The position numbers were made by a program, and so were the translations under genes. The notes below the pieces were generated by a model. That model was not told the origin of the DNA. It saw only the letters and a program-made list of their open reading frames with translations, and did no database searches. Positions 1 to 11,985 of a stretch of DNA of 64,000 nt are shown one piece after another (positions within the stretch are counted from its first letter, which is position 1; every line of letters starts with the position of its first letter). The DNA is taken from positions 2,447,732 to 2,511,731 of the forward strand of contig NW_017265134.1 in NCBI RefSeq assembly GCF_001638985.1. The letters are read 5' to 3'. Origin of the DNA: Phycomyces blakesleeanus NRRL 1555(-). Its lineage: Eukaryota > Mucoromycota > Mucoromycetes > Mucorales > Phycomycetaceae.

Positions 1-607
1 GGTAATTAACAAAAATTTTCTTTTTTTTTTTACTTTGTTAGAACGCGATTTTTCTTTGATACATAAAATCTAGGGATCCGTATAAACACCACATTGGACT
101 GCTTCAGGCACAACCACAGCATATTTTTGCTTTTTCAAATGACATAACGACTACTAAAAAAAAAAAGAAGAATTCAAAATTGTTTCGTGTAAAAGAATGT
201 AAAGATTGAATGCAAATTTAAAAAAAGCTCTCTATTATATAAATCCAAAATGCATAAAACTAAGTGAAACAGACTCAACAAATTAAGTAGTATGAATAAC
301 TCCATAGCTCAACTCCCCTTTCTAAATAAATTATATGAAGGAATATTGGCTTGTACTGTAAAGTTATGAGGAAATCCCTGGAATGGTCATGACACAGAGT
401 AAAGGATCAATAGTCATACCATATTACATAACACTACAGCATAATACCGTATGTATTATTTTTTTGTCAGTAATTTTAATCAACTATATATAAGACGTGT
501 ATAATATTGCCCTTGTTAGATGTTACAATGTGGTTTGTAGTGTATTGAACTAAATAATAAATTGAAAAAAAAAGAAATTGTTTTCGGCTGGTAGTGCAAG
601 TCTATCG
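1..607. other. Left-edge non-coding region
   Basis: AT-rich sequence with poly-A/T tracts and no open frame worth calling in either direction. It forms the upstream region of the 721..2364 gene. I see no RNA gene or repeat in it. Confidence 0.6.
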
Positions 608-613
608 CACGTG
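608..613. promoter_or_regulatory. CACGTG E-box
   Basis: Palindromic CACGTG about 110 bp before the preferred ATG of the downstream gene. The same hexamer lies 110-180 bp upstream of three other genes in the window. Known binders of this motif in fungi are bHLH factors of the Cbf1/Pho4/USF type; occupancy here is inference. Confidence 0.4.
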
Positions 614-720
614 ATAATTTCGATTTTTTTTTTCTGGTGTTTCTTTTAATGTCACTTTTTCAACTTTTCTTTAACTTTTCTTTTTCTCAACCTCTATCCA
701 TTTTTTCAACTTCAATCATT

Positions 721-2364
721 ATGCTTCCCCCAATACCTCACGGAGTTAACCCCAACTTTAAAATAAGTGCGACAGAAGCCAAGCATCTCAAGCTATACAA
801 AGCAATTGTTGGTATAACTGTATCAAAATGGACCTCAGCTTCGGATCTAGTTAAAAGTGCCCTAGACTCTAACTGCAACGATAAAACTTATGATAAATTT
901 AAAGCTACGTTCAGCACTATCAGTGATCGCTTTGTCCAACAGCCTGATTTGATCCGCTTTTCTAAACGTCTTGTGAAGTACATGGACTTGAAAACCACCA
1001 GAGATAACTATAACGATACCTTTGCAGAACTTGCATTAGAAAAGAAGTTAGAAAAGGAAGAAGAAAGGCTTAGAAAAAGAATCAAAATCAAACAAACGCA
1101 AAGCCTCTGCAAAGAGCTCGATGCCGAAATTGATCATTCTTCAACGGCAGCTGAAGAAGATACAAGTGATATAGACAGCGGATCTAGTAGCATTTCTCCA
1201 AAGACGAAAGATAAAGCGACTTTCATACAGAAAACTATTTATGAAGATGCTGAGGAGCTCCATAATAGATACAAACAAAATGATGATTTGAGTCCTTGTG
1301 AAAGGAAACGCATGTGTGCTGGTCTCTCTGGAATTTTGGATACTGCGGATGACTCATACCATGGCCAGAAAGAACTATTTAATACTGATAAATGGGACTT
1401 TATAACGAAGCATTACAGTCAATTCACCAAGATGTTTTTAGACGTAAAACCTCATTCCAATCTGGATGTATTATATAAAACGTGGGATTCCGTTTATGGA
1501 ACGCTTTCAAAGAATCACTCGTATTTCAAAGCTCGTCAAGCCTTTAATTATATATCAATCCAATCAGATATCGATGAGCATACCTTTAAACAGCTGCAAA
1601 TAATCGACTTTTTTCTGGACACGTTGGACAGCAAGCAGTTTATTATAAATCCAAAAGACGCGACTAAAGTAACTGAAAAGGATTATGAATCACAAATTTG
1701 GATCCCTCTCTTTACAAGACTTTTTAATATCAAAAACAATAATATAAGAATAAAATCGGGAGAGTCAGTACCACCAGAATCGACAAAAAAGAAAGCCGAG
1801 CAATATGGAACTGACAAGAACATAATTGGATTTAAAATTGACTTCAGACTGGTATTCGACTATAAAGAATTAGAAATTGATTTAGCAAGTGCTGAAGTGT
1901 CAGTGTCATCTGCCAATGAAGCCAAAGAACGACATGACGAATCGAAGCTGGTGCGAGAAGCCATGATAAGCACAGAAGCTATACACCACATCTTGAAGAG
2001 CCAAGGATATGTGTACACTTGGGCAATTAAGATATGTGGATTGACTGCCACCTTCTCATCACTTATGTATGATGATGAACGCATGATTTATGTAAATGTT
2101 CATCAGTTCATTCTCTACTTTCCTACCTGTATCAGCGAGCTTGAAGATCTAAAAGACGATCTTGAAATGATGTTCAAGTTTAAAGAAGATGTTGAGAGAA
2201 TCGGATACAAGATAGAAAAATCATTGAAGCGCAGTGAACGTAAAGGCCGTAATGTTTGCCCCTCACCGGAAAGAAAGCCTGCTCCTTGCTTATTCACATA
2301 TTTTACCCCACCTAGGAATGAAGCACATCGTTCAATAATACCCATCAACAATAACACCCTGTAA
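721..2364 (+). CDS. Uncharacterised PD-(D/E)XK-like family protein, 547 aa, single exon
   Basis: Unnamed protein without introns. I prefer the ATG at 721 (MLPPIPHGV) because the 28 residues that a TTG or ATG start at 637/649 would add are a Phe/Ser-rich stretch resembling translated 5' UTR. Residues about 100-150 are a charged, probably coiled-coil segment (KKLEKEEERLRKR), followed by an acidic Ser-rich linker. The C-terminal part, about 365-500, aligns by eye with the seven-exon gene at 23461..25213 and the relic at 34773..35154: a hydrophobic strand led by Asp (D374), then an acidic strand (AEVS, E392), then a helix containing DESKLVREA. The D...ExK pattern suggests a PD-(D/E)XK nuclease-like fold, but here the Lys is Ser (S394), so catalysis may be lost. 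Function unknown; family membership is my alignment, not a database result. A CACGTG box lies about 110 bp upstream. Confidence 0.75.
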   Translation: MLPPIPHGVNPNFKISATEAKHLKLYKAIVGITVSKWTSASDLVKSALDSNCNDKTYDKFKATFSTISDRFVQQPDLIRFSKRLVKYMDLKTTRDNYNDTFAELALEKKLEKEEERLRKRIKIKQTQSLCKELDAEIDHSSTAAEEDTSDIDSGSSSISPKTKDKATFIQKTIYEDAEELHNRYKQNDDLSPCERKRMCAGLSGILDTADDSYHGQKELFNTDKWDFITKHYSQFTKMFLDVKPHSNLDVLYKTWDSVYGTLSKNHSYFKARQAFNYISIQSDIDEHTFKQLQIIDFFLDTLDSKQFIINPKDATKVTEKDYESQIWIPLFTRLFNIKNNNIRIKSGESVPPESTKKKAEQYGTDKNIIGFKIDFRLVFDYKELEIDLASAEVSVSSANEAKERHDESKLVREAMISTEAIHHILKSQGYVYTWAIKICGLTATFSSLMYDDERMIYVNVHQFILYFPTCISELEDLKDDLEMMFKFKEDVERIGYKIEKSLKRSERKGRNVCPSPERKPAPCLFTYFTPPRNEAHRSIIPINNNTL

Positions 2365-2603
2365 AAGGCTTATAGCTTGTACACGTACTGAAATAGTTTA
2401 AATTTCAATGACAGAAAGAAATGCATCTGAGACGATAGGTTTGACGTTCGCTGGGCACCATTACTTGGAGTATGAAGTAAAACAAATAATGAAATTAAAG
2501 TAGAAAACGGAGTAACATAAAGCAAAGGCAATTACAGAGGACGGTATAAACCATTAAGAAGCTTAGTGAAGCTTAATAAAGTTGCTTTTTTACCTCATTA
2601 AAC

Positions 2604-2745
2604 ACTTGGTGTGGACAGACTAAAAGTTCAAAAAAAGGGCAAAAAAAGTGCAAAATTAATTAAAACTCTCGCCCGATAATATAACTTCAGTTTTTTCTCC
2701 TTTTTTTGTTCTTTTTTTTGAGCCTTTAGTCTGTCCACCCCAAAT
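2604..2745. mobile_element. Foldback/MITE-like inverted repeat next to a decayed transposon
   Basis: About 23-bp inverted ends: the left arm at 2604 contains GGTGTGGACAGACTAAAA, and the right arm near 2723-2745 is its reverse complement with about three mismatches. The 142-bp unit contains poly-A/T-rich sequence only. It lies directly beyond the C-terminal end of the transposase remnant on the minus strand, so it is either the terminal structure of that transposon or a non-autonomous derivative beside it. No second distal terminus was found to the right. Confidence 0.6.
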
Positions 2746-2764
2746 GTTTTTTTTGGTCATCTTA

Positions 2765-3241
2765 TAAGCTCTCCTTGTTGATGGGCTTACCAAAGCATTT
2801 CACAGATTGAAAAAAAAAACTTTAAGGTTACTTAAATATAAGCTATTACATTCCTCATTCACTCTAGCCATCAGCGTCTCTTTTTCAAGGAACTTATTTC
2901 GCTTCAATTTAATCTTGATAACCGATCAGAATTGTTCAATTGGATCTAATTCTGGAGAATACAGAGAAAGATAAACGTATCGATATCCTCGTAAGTGAAT
3001 ATATTTACCTATATCAGTTGAGCTATGGATAAGGAAGCTATCCATTTTATCAAGAGTAGCCTTTAAAAAGCTCCTATAATGCCCTGTCACTGTTCCTGTG
3101 CTGTCAACATTCGTCTCACTCTCAAGCTTTTCTCTTTTTGATACGCTTTGGAACTCCCAAACTAACATCAATCAGACAAGGTTCATCCAATCCGAACACG
3201 ACCTTATTTTTGGATCGACTGACATCATTGTCAAACAAGAA
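2765..3241 (-). pseudogene. Decayed Tc1/mariner (IS630-like) transposase
   Basis: Reading the minus strand gives fragments of a DDE transposase in order: a VVFGLDEP segment (3190-3230), then TGHYRSFLKATLDKMD, then the signature YSPELDPIEQF (about 2928-2960), then a basic C-terminal region containing KRNKFLEKETL. The Trp codon expected after EQF is TGA, and other stops and frameshifts separate the pieces. The N-terminal DNA-binding part is not recognisable. The diagnostic motif is established for Tc1/mariner and IS630 DDE/D enzymes. Inactive relic. Confidence 0.7.
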
Positions 3242-3399
3242 TTTTTGTTTGGAACGACATCAAACTCAAAATCATTGATTTTTTCTTTCTACAATGACTG
3301 TATTCATTATCGTGTATTAAGCACTGAGGTTATTGAAAAATGGAATTCCCAAAAAAAAAAACGAATTAAGACTGAAGACTGAAGACTCATTAGTGTGTG

Positions 3400-5063
3400 G
3401 TGCTTGCGAAAACACCGCGCCAACGAATAAATGCTTATAATGGAATGCCAAGGCGAGTTCTCATATTTTCGGAGTCAAGCTGGTATCATCGGGGACTACA
3501 AAGAACATACTCGATGACTATAGGTCATTCACGCACGGTCCCTCATTGTTTCCAGCCTTCTATCTTATTTTTTTTTATTTTATTTTATCAGTCTTTCTCA
3601 GACTTCTTTAGTTGTAGCCTAAACCAACAAAGCTACTTACGATCGAACACACCGTTAGCCAAGACATTGTATCACCAAAACACGATTATCTATCGAGTTA
3701 TCCGAGGCGTCAAAGGAGAAATTCACTCTATCTTTATTTATTTACCGGGTAAATCTCGCCCAGCTTTTGATACAGTTAAAGTAGAATATAAATTACATAT
3801 AATACAAAGCTGAGTACTTGTTTTTATTTATTTATTTATTTCTTTATTTATGTAGCACATTTTCAGGTGCTTCTTTCTGTAGTTGCTATTAGGGAAAGTG
3901 TATTTTCCATACTGTTTGACCACTTGCGATCTATTATATAAGCTTTCCTTTCTTTTTCTTTTCTCTTCCTCCTCTTCTTTTTTTTTTTGTTCTTTACGTC
4001 ATGGTAATACCAGATACTTTAGTCTGAAAATACCTCTTGTTTTAGATTCTTTGTTTTTTGAGGAAATAAAAGGAAAAATTCGTTCATAGTATAGAAATAG
4101 AAAGATAAACAACCACAAGAAAGAGCGTACTATTTATTTATTTTTGGTAACGGAATAACATTATTATATCCTACAGCTGTGAAGCAATAGTCGTCTGAGA
4201 ATTAGAATATTCCACGCAGCAGGCTTTTCATACACAATATTAGCGTACGTTTAAAATACATTTCACACCAAAAGATGCCTTGTTATCTTCTTTGCTCAGC
4301 AATACCATTTTGTTTCATTGTTTTTTATTTAAAGAGATAGAAACCATAATTATTTTTAACATTACTATTATTACTCATGTACAGTAAATTATCAAGGAAG
4401 TATATCTTCTTTATATTTACTGTTTGCCATCACTGTAAGCAAATGCTAGGATTTAAAACACCGTTCTTACATCTTTCTTTTGACCAATAGAAATATAATA
4501 TTTAACCATTAGTGTTACAATGGTTTTCATGTACATCTGGGGAGCGATATCCCTATTAGGAAGTTTTAGATACTCAAATTCATTAAAAAAAAAAAAAAAA
4601 AGCTCGATTGAAAAATAGAAAAATCTGCTGAAATTACAGTTGAAATTCAATAGTTTTACCAGACCAATAATAAAGTTTAGAAGATTTTGACTTAATATAC
4701 TTTTGAGTCTTCTGTGGCCAAGCTTTTACAGAAACATAAGTATCAATGGGCCTAATTAGGATTAAAGCGCCCTAAACATAGTAAAACCTGTAGGAGATTA
4801 AAGAAGTTGTAAGGATTTCACCACGAGTTGTAAGTTTTTTTTTTACAGTGCCTGGCTGATGGTCGACGTTTTTGACCGGGTCGGTATTCTAAATTTTGTC
4901 ATTTCCTACAGTGATATAAGAAAGATAGAAATGGACAATAAAGGCTCTTGGTATTTTAGCTCATCTCTTTACTTTCATCAACACTTATATCCATACTCTT
5001 CCCTTTACTTTCAGCTCACAACTATTGACAAGAAACCAAGATTTTCAGTCAGTAATTCTGTAG
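3400..5063. other. Intergenic, no confident gene
   Basis: Contains short open frames on both strands (for example 3397..3813 +) with no recognisable domain. Their Phe/Ser-rich composition reflects poly-pyrimidine tracts. It may include outer parts of the decayed transposon. The last 200 bp is the promoter region of the ADAM-type gene. Confidence 0.5.
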
Positions 5064-8000
5064 ATGCCACACCACACACGATTCTGGTTGCGCTTATTGT
5101 GCTCTGTAGTCGTAGTACAATTAACTTTAGGTAATTCTATAGAATATTTTACCTTTTAATTTACTTTATTTTATTTTATTTTACAAATACATACAATTCA
5201 TAACAAATAATAATAATAATAATAATATATTCGAGCCACATGCATAACAATTTTCTTTTCTCCCCCTCACCCCCTTAATTTTTTATTTACATTTATTTAT
5301 TTATTTATTTATTTATTTTTGGTTAATGCAAAAGGCCACAGTATAGACAATAAGAGGCTTACCAGAGTCGAACCCCTTCAGAACATCAAACTTGACATTG
5401 CACCAAGATTGGACCATTTTTATCAAAAACGTCAACTTACACGAAATCAGGCACATGAGCCAACCGCACGATCAGTCGAGCATGACGATACATTACGCCT
5501 TACGATCGAGGCATACAATCAGACATTCCACCTCCATCTCGAACCCAATACAGATCTCTTTCACCCCAATGCCGTGACAGTTAATGAGCATGGTGTTACT
5601 GAACCATTAATACCAGAATCATTTCGCGTATACCGTGGCTATGCCATTGAGACCTATTACTCTGACAATCGCTGGAAGGCAGACCAAGCAGGTATCAAAC
5701 GTGATGATTTTACTGCTCAGTATGATGTAGGCGTTCTTGGTTGGGCTCGCGTAATTGTTCGACACGATATAAAGTAAAATTGAATTGAATTAAATTAAAT
5801 TATATAAAATGTATATAAAATATATATATGATAGTGATTCTTATTATGCTTTATGTGTTTATTTATTCAGGCACTCGCTCGATTATCCAATAGTCGAAGG
5901 TAGCTTTCGTGCCTATGGAGACTTGTATCATATCAAGGCCACTTCAAACTACAAGCTTGCCAAGCGTTTGGATGATGCGGAGTTGTCAAGTGAGGAGAAT
6001 GTACACATGGTTGTCTATCGGGACTCTGATACGGTGTCTGTACCACAGCGGCGTTCACTTGCCAAGTCTTCTTGCGGATTTGATCATCTAGACCACAACC
6101 AATATCTAAACCAGCAATCCAAAAGAAATCAATTGCTCGATACGCACACAATTACACCAAGAAACAAGAACTTTCTGAATAGTTTGAATGATCCCTTTGG
6201 CTTATCATTTGAGTCATACAACCCTCCTTCTATTGCCAAGAGAGCAGCCACGGGATGCCCTACCACAAAGAAAGGTGCGTGTTTGTTTAATACTCCAAAA
6301 AAAAAATTAACGGGAAAACCAGCCTCCACGAATGAATTCCCCTCTTTTTTTTATTTCTTTTTTTTTACTCTACACATAATATCTCGCCTTCATTTATTAA
6401 TATTTATCATTATCATTATTTATAATTACCATGGTCATTATCATTGGCAACACTAGTCAATTACATGGGTGTAGGTAAGAATCATACCATAGTTACCCGT
6501 CGGCCCTATATTACCGAATATGCGTCTGAATTATGTCCATCTGATTAATATTTATACAATTAGCTGCCGATTGTAGTTATACCAAGTATTACGAATCAAC
6601 TGAAAAAGCTCGCACCCAGATTATCAATGACTGGAATAGCGCCTCTGCAATCTATGAAAGTAGCTTCAATATTGCCCTAGGAATAATAAACATCACAGTC
6701 ATGAGCGAAGTCTGTCCAACTACCCCATCAACAGACACAGCATGGAACACAGGCTGTTCGGATTCTTATACTATCAGCAATCGTCTAAGTGACTTTAGTC
6801 GATGGAGAGGTACAATGAGTGAAGATGGTGCTGGTCTCTGGCATCTCATGACACAATGCGCGTAAGTAACTTATATATATATAGAAAGGCAAAGTCTAAT
6901 AATATTGAAAATAGTACTGGTGTTGAAGTTGGTGTAGCTTGGCTCTCTCAGCTCTGCAACACAGAGGCAAATTCACAGACACAAAGTGGTGTACGACAAT
7001 ACGTTTCCGGCACCGGTGTATCTTCCATTAGTAGGTTTTTAAGATTTTAATCTGATTAAACTCGTGACACTTACCCTGTTATTCAGTTAGGGACGAATGG
7101 AAGGTTGTGGCTCATGAAATTGGTCATGGATTTGGTAAATATCTATATGTTCATCGGGATATTGTGCGTATTTTTAACAAACCTCCCACACATTGCTACT
7201 ATCATTGCTATCATTCTACTATTAGGTGCAATTCACGACTGTACATCCGATACCTGTCCATGCAGTGGGTCTTCATGTTCATGCTGCCCACTTAGTGACA
7301 CCCAATGCAGTGCAGGTGGAACATACATTATGAACCCGACAAGCAATGTATCTTCCAATGCATTCAGCCCGTGTTCAATTACTACCATATGTGACGCATT
7401 CCCTTCCTTAGGAACCTGTCTGGAAGGTAACATTTGTGTGTGGGTTGTGGATGTATAGAACATTTCTAAAACATTCATATGCAAATCTAGAACCAAATAG
7501 CAAAACCACACAAACTCTGCAGATGTGTGGAAACGGATTAATAGAAGACGGCGAGGAGTGTGACTCGGGTGGAACTGATACTGATTGTTGCAATGCGAAA
7601 ACATGTACATTCAAAACCGGAGCTGTTTGCGAGTAAGGCTTTTTATTTATTTATTATTATTGATTTTTGGAAACGGTTTTCTTTCTTCTTTTTCTTCTTC
7701 AAGTCGTCGAGGACTATTTTCCATCGATTCCACCACATATACTAATAATGACTTTAGTGATTATAATGACCTCTGCTGCAATAAATGCCAGCTACGCCCA
7801 AGTACCTATTCTTGCAGACCAGCAAGTACTGAGTGTGATATCGAAGAGTATTGTACCGGAAACTCGTCCTCTTGTCCCACTGATTTATATTCTCCAAATG
7901 GAGCATCGTGTGGTAATGGCCTCCAATGTGCTTCTGGCCAGTGTACCTCCCGAGACACACAATGTAAATCGCGAGGTTCTTCGTTGAATGTCACTTCATC

Positions 8001-8586
8001 TTGCTCCTCAGCCAGCTCAGAATGTCAATTGTATTGTAATAATCCTGATGGATTGGGCTGCCTTGTATTCAATGGTCAATTTTTGGATGGCACCAGCTGT
8101 GGCTCTGGTGGGTACTGCAAGAGCGGCTCCTGTGATTTTGGAAGCACTAGCGACAAGGCCCTTTCTTGGTTGCGGGACCATAAGAACATTGCGATTCCAG
8201 TAGGCATTGTTATTGGCTTGCTGCTACTTTCTTGTATATCCCGCGTTCTTTGTGTAGGCTGCCGTAGACGACGAACCCGAAACTACAACAAGTCTGCCAT
8301 GGAAGCCACCCAGACAGCATTTTCTCCACATTCTCAAGCTCCAAATTATTACGGCCCTCCACCAAATGGATATCCATTAGCTCCTGTAAACAATTGGGTG
8401 AACCCAGCAGCGTACAATGGAGCACATCCATCATATGCTCCCCCTCATTATGACCCATCATCACCACCGCCACCACCTTTTGTTGCAAATTCTTCTCCAT
8501 ATCCTGCGCCACCGCATCAGCCACCGCATACATCATCACCGCATACACCGCCACCACCACCTCATTCAACTCGACCTTCAAATTAG
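5064..8586 (+). CDS. ADAM-family metalloprotease with disintegrin domain, 853 aa, 10 exons
   Basis: Membrane-anchored zinc endopeptidase expected to shed surface proteins in the secretory pathway. Exons: 5064..5130, 5335..5773, 5871..6274, 6457..6474, 6564..6861, 6915..7030, 7087..7134, 7226..7426, 7491..7632, 7758..8586; total 2562 nt, all frames joining. The start ATG gives a signal peptide (WLRLLCSVVVVQLTL). A prodomain follows (exons 2-3), then the reprolysin domain with the zinc site HEIGHGFGAIHD at about 457-468, split by an intron between FG and AIHD. A Cys-rich disintegrin domain starts with CGNGLIEDGEECD at about 543 and continues into a Cys-rich region. One transmembrane helix lies at about 722-745 (IPVGIVIGLLLLSC), then a Pro-rich cytoplasmic tail. 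Exon 4 is only 18 nt and encodes VNYMGV. Architecture matches fungal ADAM (ADM-B-like) proteins. It converges with the phenylalanine hydroxylase gene. Confidence 0.93.
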
Positions 8587-8610
8587 AATATAATCTGTGA
8601 TACGGTTGGC

Positions 8611-8665
8611 TGTACTTACCTACTTACCTACCTACCTATTTACCTATCTACCTATATATATATCT
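8611..8665. repeat. Imperfect tetranucleotide microsatellite (ACCT)n
   Basis: Runs of ACCT/ACCTATTT units just after the ADAM stop codon, probably in its 3' UTR or the short convergent intergenic space. A second microsatellite, (TTATTG)n, lies at about 8978-9018 inside the last intron of the neighbouring hydroxylase gene. Confidence 0.7.
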
Positions 8666-8875
8666 CTCTTTTCTTATTGTAGATTATTAATCAGCTTTTT
8701 TTTCTTCAAAAAAGGAAATTTTGTATCAATTCAAAAAAGCCAAAAAAAAAACATAGACTTGCATTACTCATACACATGCCACAAAGACTGAGATAAATCA
8801 TATATTCCCTTTATTGTTGATGTTTTCAAAGTTGAATTTATACAACAAAGTATACGATCACTACCATTAATTATA

Positions 8876-10668
8876 TCACATCATTGAATCAAGTACTGTA
8901 GTCAGAGTCTTCATATCGTCCCGAATATTCCTTGCAAATCGAACCACCTTTTCCTATAGAGAAAAGGTTTATTTTAATATATTATTATTGTTATTGTTAT
9001 TGTTATTGTTATTGTTATTTACCTTTGAGTCCAGTACTTCAATTGATTGAGTCAATGCATTGTATCGAACTGAAAACGGCCGCTTCATGTTGGCTGCAAA
9101 TTCTCGAACCTTTTCTTGTGCATCTTTAAATGATTCTGCTACATAATATACCTATGATTTCGAATCACATGAATAAACGAATGAACGAATTGTTGTCATT
9201 ATGCCTATTAGTGTACTTACAGGCTGGAATTCTGTGATGGGATAAGATTGTACTGCTGTCTTTGTAGGATCAAATGGCCGAATTTCTGGTTTTCCTGACA
9301 GACAGTATTCCAATTCTCCAAATGAACTCAGTAAACCAGCACCAAATGCACGAATCTCTCCGTCTTGTCGGCAAAGACCAAACTCTACTGTGAACCAAAA
9401 GATTGTAGCGAGTCGTGAAATATCTTCATCAGATGCACCAAGGGAAGCTAGACCGATCTCTTGAGAAAAGTCTGCAAAGTCAGGGTCTGCAAACTAAATA
9501 TATATTATGCAGGATTGTTGTGAGTGAGTGAGTTTTATTTAAAGTATGTATATGGGGAGAGGGTCTTACCAATGGGACATGTCCAAGTAATTCGTGACAA
9601 CAGTCTGGCTCAGGAGTGTACAGTGGCTTTGATGAATGGCGAATGTACTGGGTAGAGTAGAATACACGAAAAGCAAACGAGTTTAAAAAGTCCCGGCTGG
9701 AAAGTAGACCCATGACAGGTCGAATTGTAAAGCCAGTGCAGTCTTTGAGGAAACGAGATATCTGTTCAATCTGAGGAATTTTGTCTGGACCGTAGCCACA
9801 GTTCTGAATCAAAAGAGGGAAGACATAAAGATGTTCACGACAGGCGTGGGTGGGGTACATGGCCGTCAAATGCTTGTAAACCTTTCCCCAGGTCTCATTC
9901 TCCTCTGCAGTGTATTTGATTTCAGGAACGGCCATCCCGGTGCGATAAGTCTTGGCAATCTTTGTAATCTCGGCTCTACGAGCACGATAGACTGGGTCTT
10001 TTGCTCCCGGGTGGTCAGAGCCTATTTTTGTATTTTGATTATTTAGAAATTATAAAGAAAAGAAAAAAGTCCTTGGGAGTGGAAGGATGAAAGGAAAGGG
10101 AGCGTGGGAAAAATAATGGCGGATATCTTTGTACTCACTGAGTTCCTCTCCCATTTCCATCACTTTGTCGGCAAAAGAATCCAAATCTGACAGTTTGCGT
10201 GGGAACCAAGGGACGTTTCCTATTCGAAGAGAACGAGATAAGCAATGACACAAGGAATATTGTTGTTGTTGTTATTAATATTATTATGTCTGTTTATTTG
10301 ATTGTTACAATTAATTATAACTTACCATTAGTGGACTCGGCTCCAATTACACGCACATCCTTTGTGTGTGCACGCAGCTTCTCGACAACTTCCTTTACCT
10401 TGATAGCATTGACACCATCAAGATCAATAAAGAAGTCATAGTCCCAATCCTTGGTCTGGCTTGGGCGGCTAAATACAAATGGTTTAAAAATGACATTATA
10501 ATAAGTGATCATCTAATTTACTCACGACTCGATACGGGTGAGCGAGACGTTGGTAGCCTTGATAGCTGACAGGCAATCCTCCAAGGCACCCACTTTATCG
10601 GCAATGGAGAAGCAAAGGGTAGTCTTTTGGGAATTAATGCTGGTCTGAGTTTTGTTGCTAGTAAACAT
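8876..10668 (-). CDS. Phenylalanine 4-hydroxylase, 432 aa, 7 exons
   Basis: Tetrahydropterin-dependent, non-haem iron hydroxylase converting phenylalanine to tyrosine, the first step of phenylalanine catabolism. Exons on the complement, in transcription order: 10526..10668, 10326..10468, 10139..10219, 9570..10021, 9221..9493, 9023..9151, 8876..8953; total 1299 nt in frame. Residues about 10-95 form an N-terminal ACT regulatory domain ([15 protein letters not shown]). The catalytic domain carries [16 protein letters not shown], with both iron-binding His, and FTVEFGLC with the iron-binding Glu. Length is close to animal PAH, and the short C-terminal helix ([11 protein letters not shown]) resembles the tetramerisation tail. 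The gene is kept in early-diverging fungi and missing from most Dikarya (established in outline). A CACGTG box lies about 165 bp upstream. Confidence 0.95.
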
Positions 10669-11556
10669 TCTTGAAAGAAAGAAAAAAAAAAGGCAATGGA
10701 GTGAAAAGAGCAAGGGTTATCTCTCATTAAAAAATATTCTTTTTATAGGTGGCGCTTGGTCCACCCCACAAAATTAAAGAGTGATTGATTGAGGGGTAAA
10801 ATTGACAGAGTTTGAAATGTTTCCACGGTCACGTGTTTACTTTCCTTTTCATTAGCATAACCAGCTTCAGTTACAAGACAAGGCTAGATGGCTAAATGTT
10901 ATATGAAGCATATGAAGGTTGGGTTTCTGATTCCAAATATTAATTTTGGCCTTACAGAAGATATGTGAGATAAATCATCTATTAAGAGTCTATGCTAATA
11001 TTCTATTCAATAAGAAGCAATAAATGACTCTGTGAAGAGAAAAATAATTAAAATAAAATAAAAAACAAAAGAATATCAAGTAAATTCTATGTAAGCAAAG
11101 TACACTGTTCATAATATATATATATTCGGCTACTAGTTTAAGCACAACTATGTATAATTTATATTAGAAGATTCCGAAAATATCCCCGGATAATTTATAT
11201 GAAAATAAAGGGTGTGTTTAATGGCCCATAAGCTGATGACCAGCATTCCATAGGCATACATAAATCGGTTACTGTTTATTTGTGCCAATACTGTCTTTGT
11301 TATGACAGTAACAGAACTTGGGGATCAAAAATATGATAGCTAGCTATGTGCCTAATACAATTATCTAGTTATACACATTTACCCAAAATACTGATATATT
11401 TTATTCTATGCATTCAATAATGGATCGAAAACCTTCCAGAATATAGGTACTCTTTATTTAAATAAGACAGTTATTAACTTTGAGGAAAACCAAGCGTACT
11501 TACAATATGGTCTCAGCTATCTCATATTACCCAACAAATATGTTTATATTGTGCAT
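10669..11556. other. Intergenic, promoter of the hydroxylase gene
   Basis: No coding frame supported. Contains CACGTG at 10830..10835, upstream of the minus-strand hydroxylase gene. The remainder is AT-rich unique-looking sequence. Confidence 0.55.
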
Positions 11557-11985
11557 TGTGTACACTATTTAGTATATGGTATCTTGGGCTAAAAAGAGTA
11601 AAATGAATGACTGTGTGATTTGTGTCTCAATTCGTTTCATGTCCAAAATAACGTTGGAATAATAAAGACCAGTTTATTTTTATAAGTATAAACCACAGAT
11701 CATATTTATGTCTTTGGTCTTATTCATCCCAAGAGATCATTTATTCACTTTACTGTATCTAGTAGTCTCAATTAGACCCAGACCCACAAAGTCTTAGAAC
11801 AGCATAATCTGGCGTGTAAAATCAGCAGCCTTGGTCAGCTTATCTTTTGCATTTTGATGGGCATCACGCTCGTGCAACCATTCGTCATTATTGTATTCTA
11901 CCTTTTTATGCTGTGAACAAGTGTAACACTCGATCAAAACTCAATAAGATAAAATCCTCAAATATCATTATTATTTGTAAAAACC
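11557..11985. repeat. Copy 1 of a diverged direct duplication carrying a gene end
   Basis: Same order and orientation of sequence blocks as 13763..14250, at an estimated 75-80% identity. On the minus strand 11794..11910 reads as a terminal exon of 38 residues beginning at a CACAG acceptor (HKKVEYNNDEWLHERDAHQ) and ending FTRQIMLF-stop. The protein is not recognised. The shared flanks include TAATGAATGACTGTG-like and CTCAATAAGATAAAATC blocks. I see no upstream exon, so each copy looks like a detached 3' end. Confidence 0.6.

Noticed and set aside
7105..7458. 117-aa ORF opening before the ADAM zinc-site exon
   Set aside because: Its first part translates an intron; only 7226..7426 is exon.
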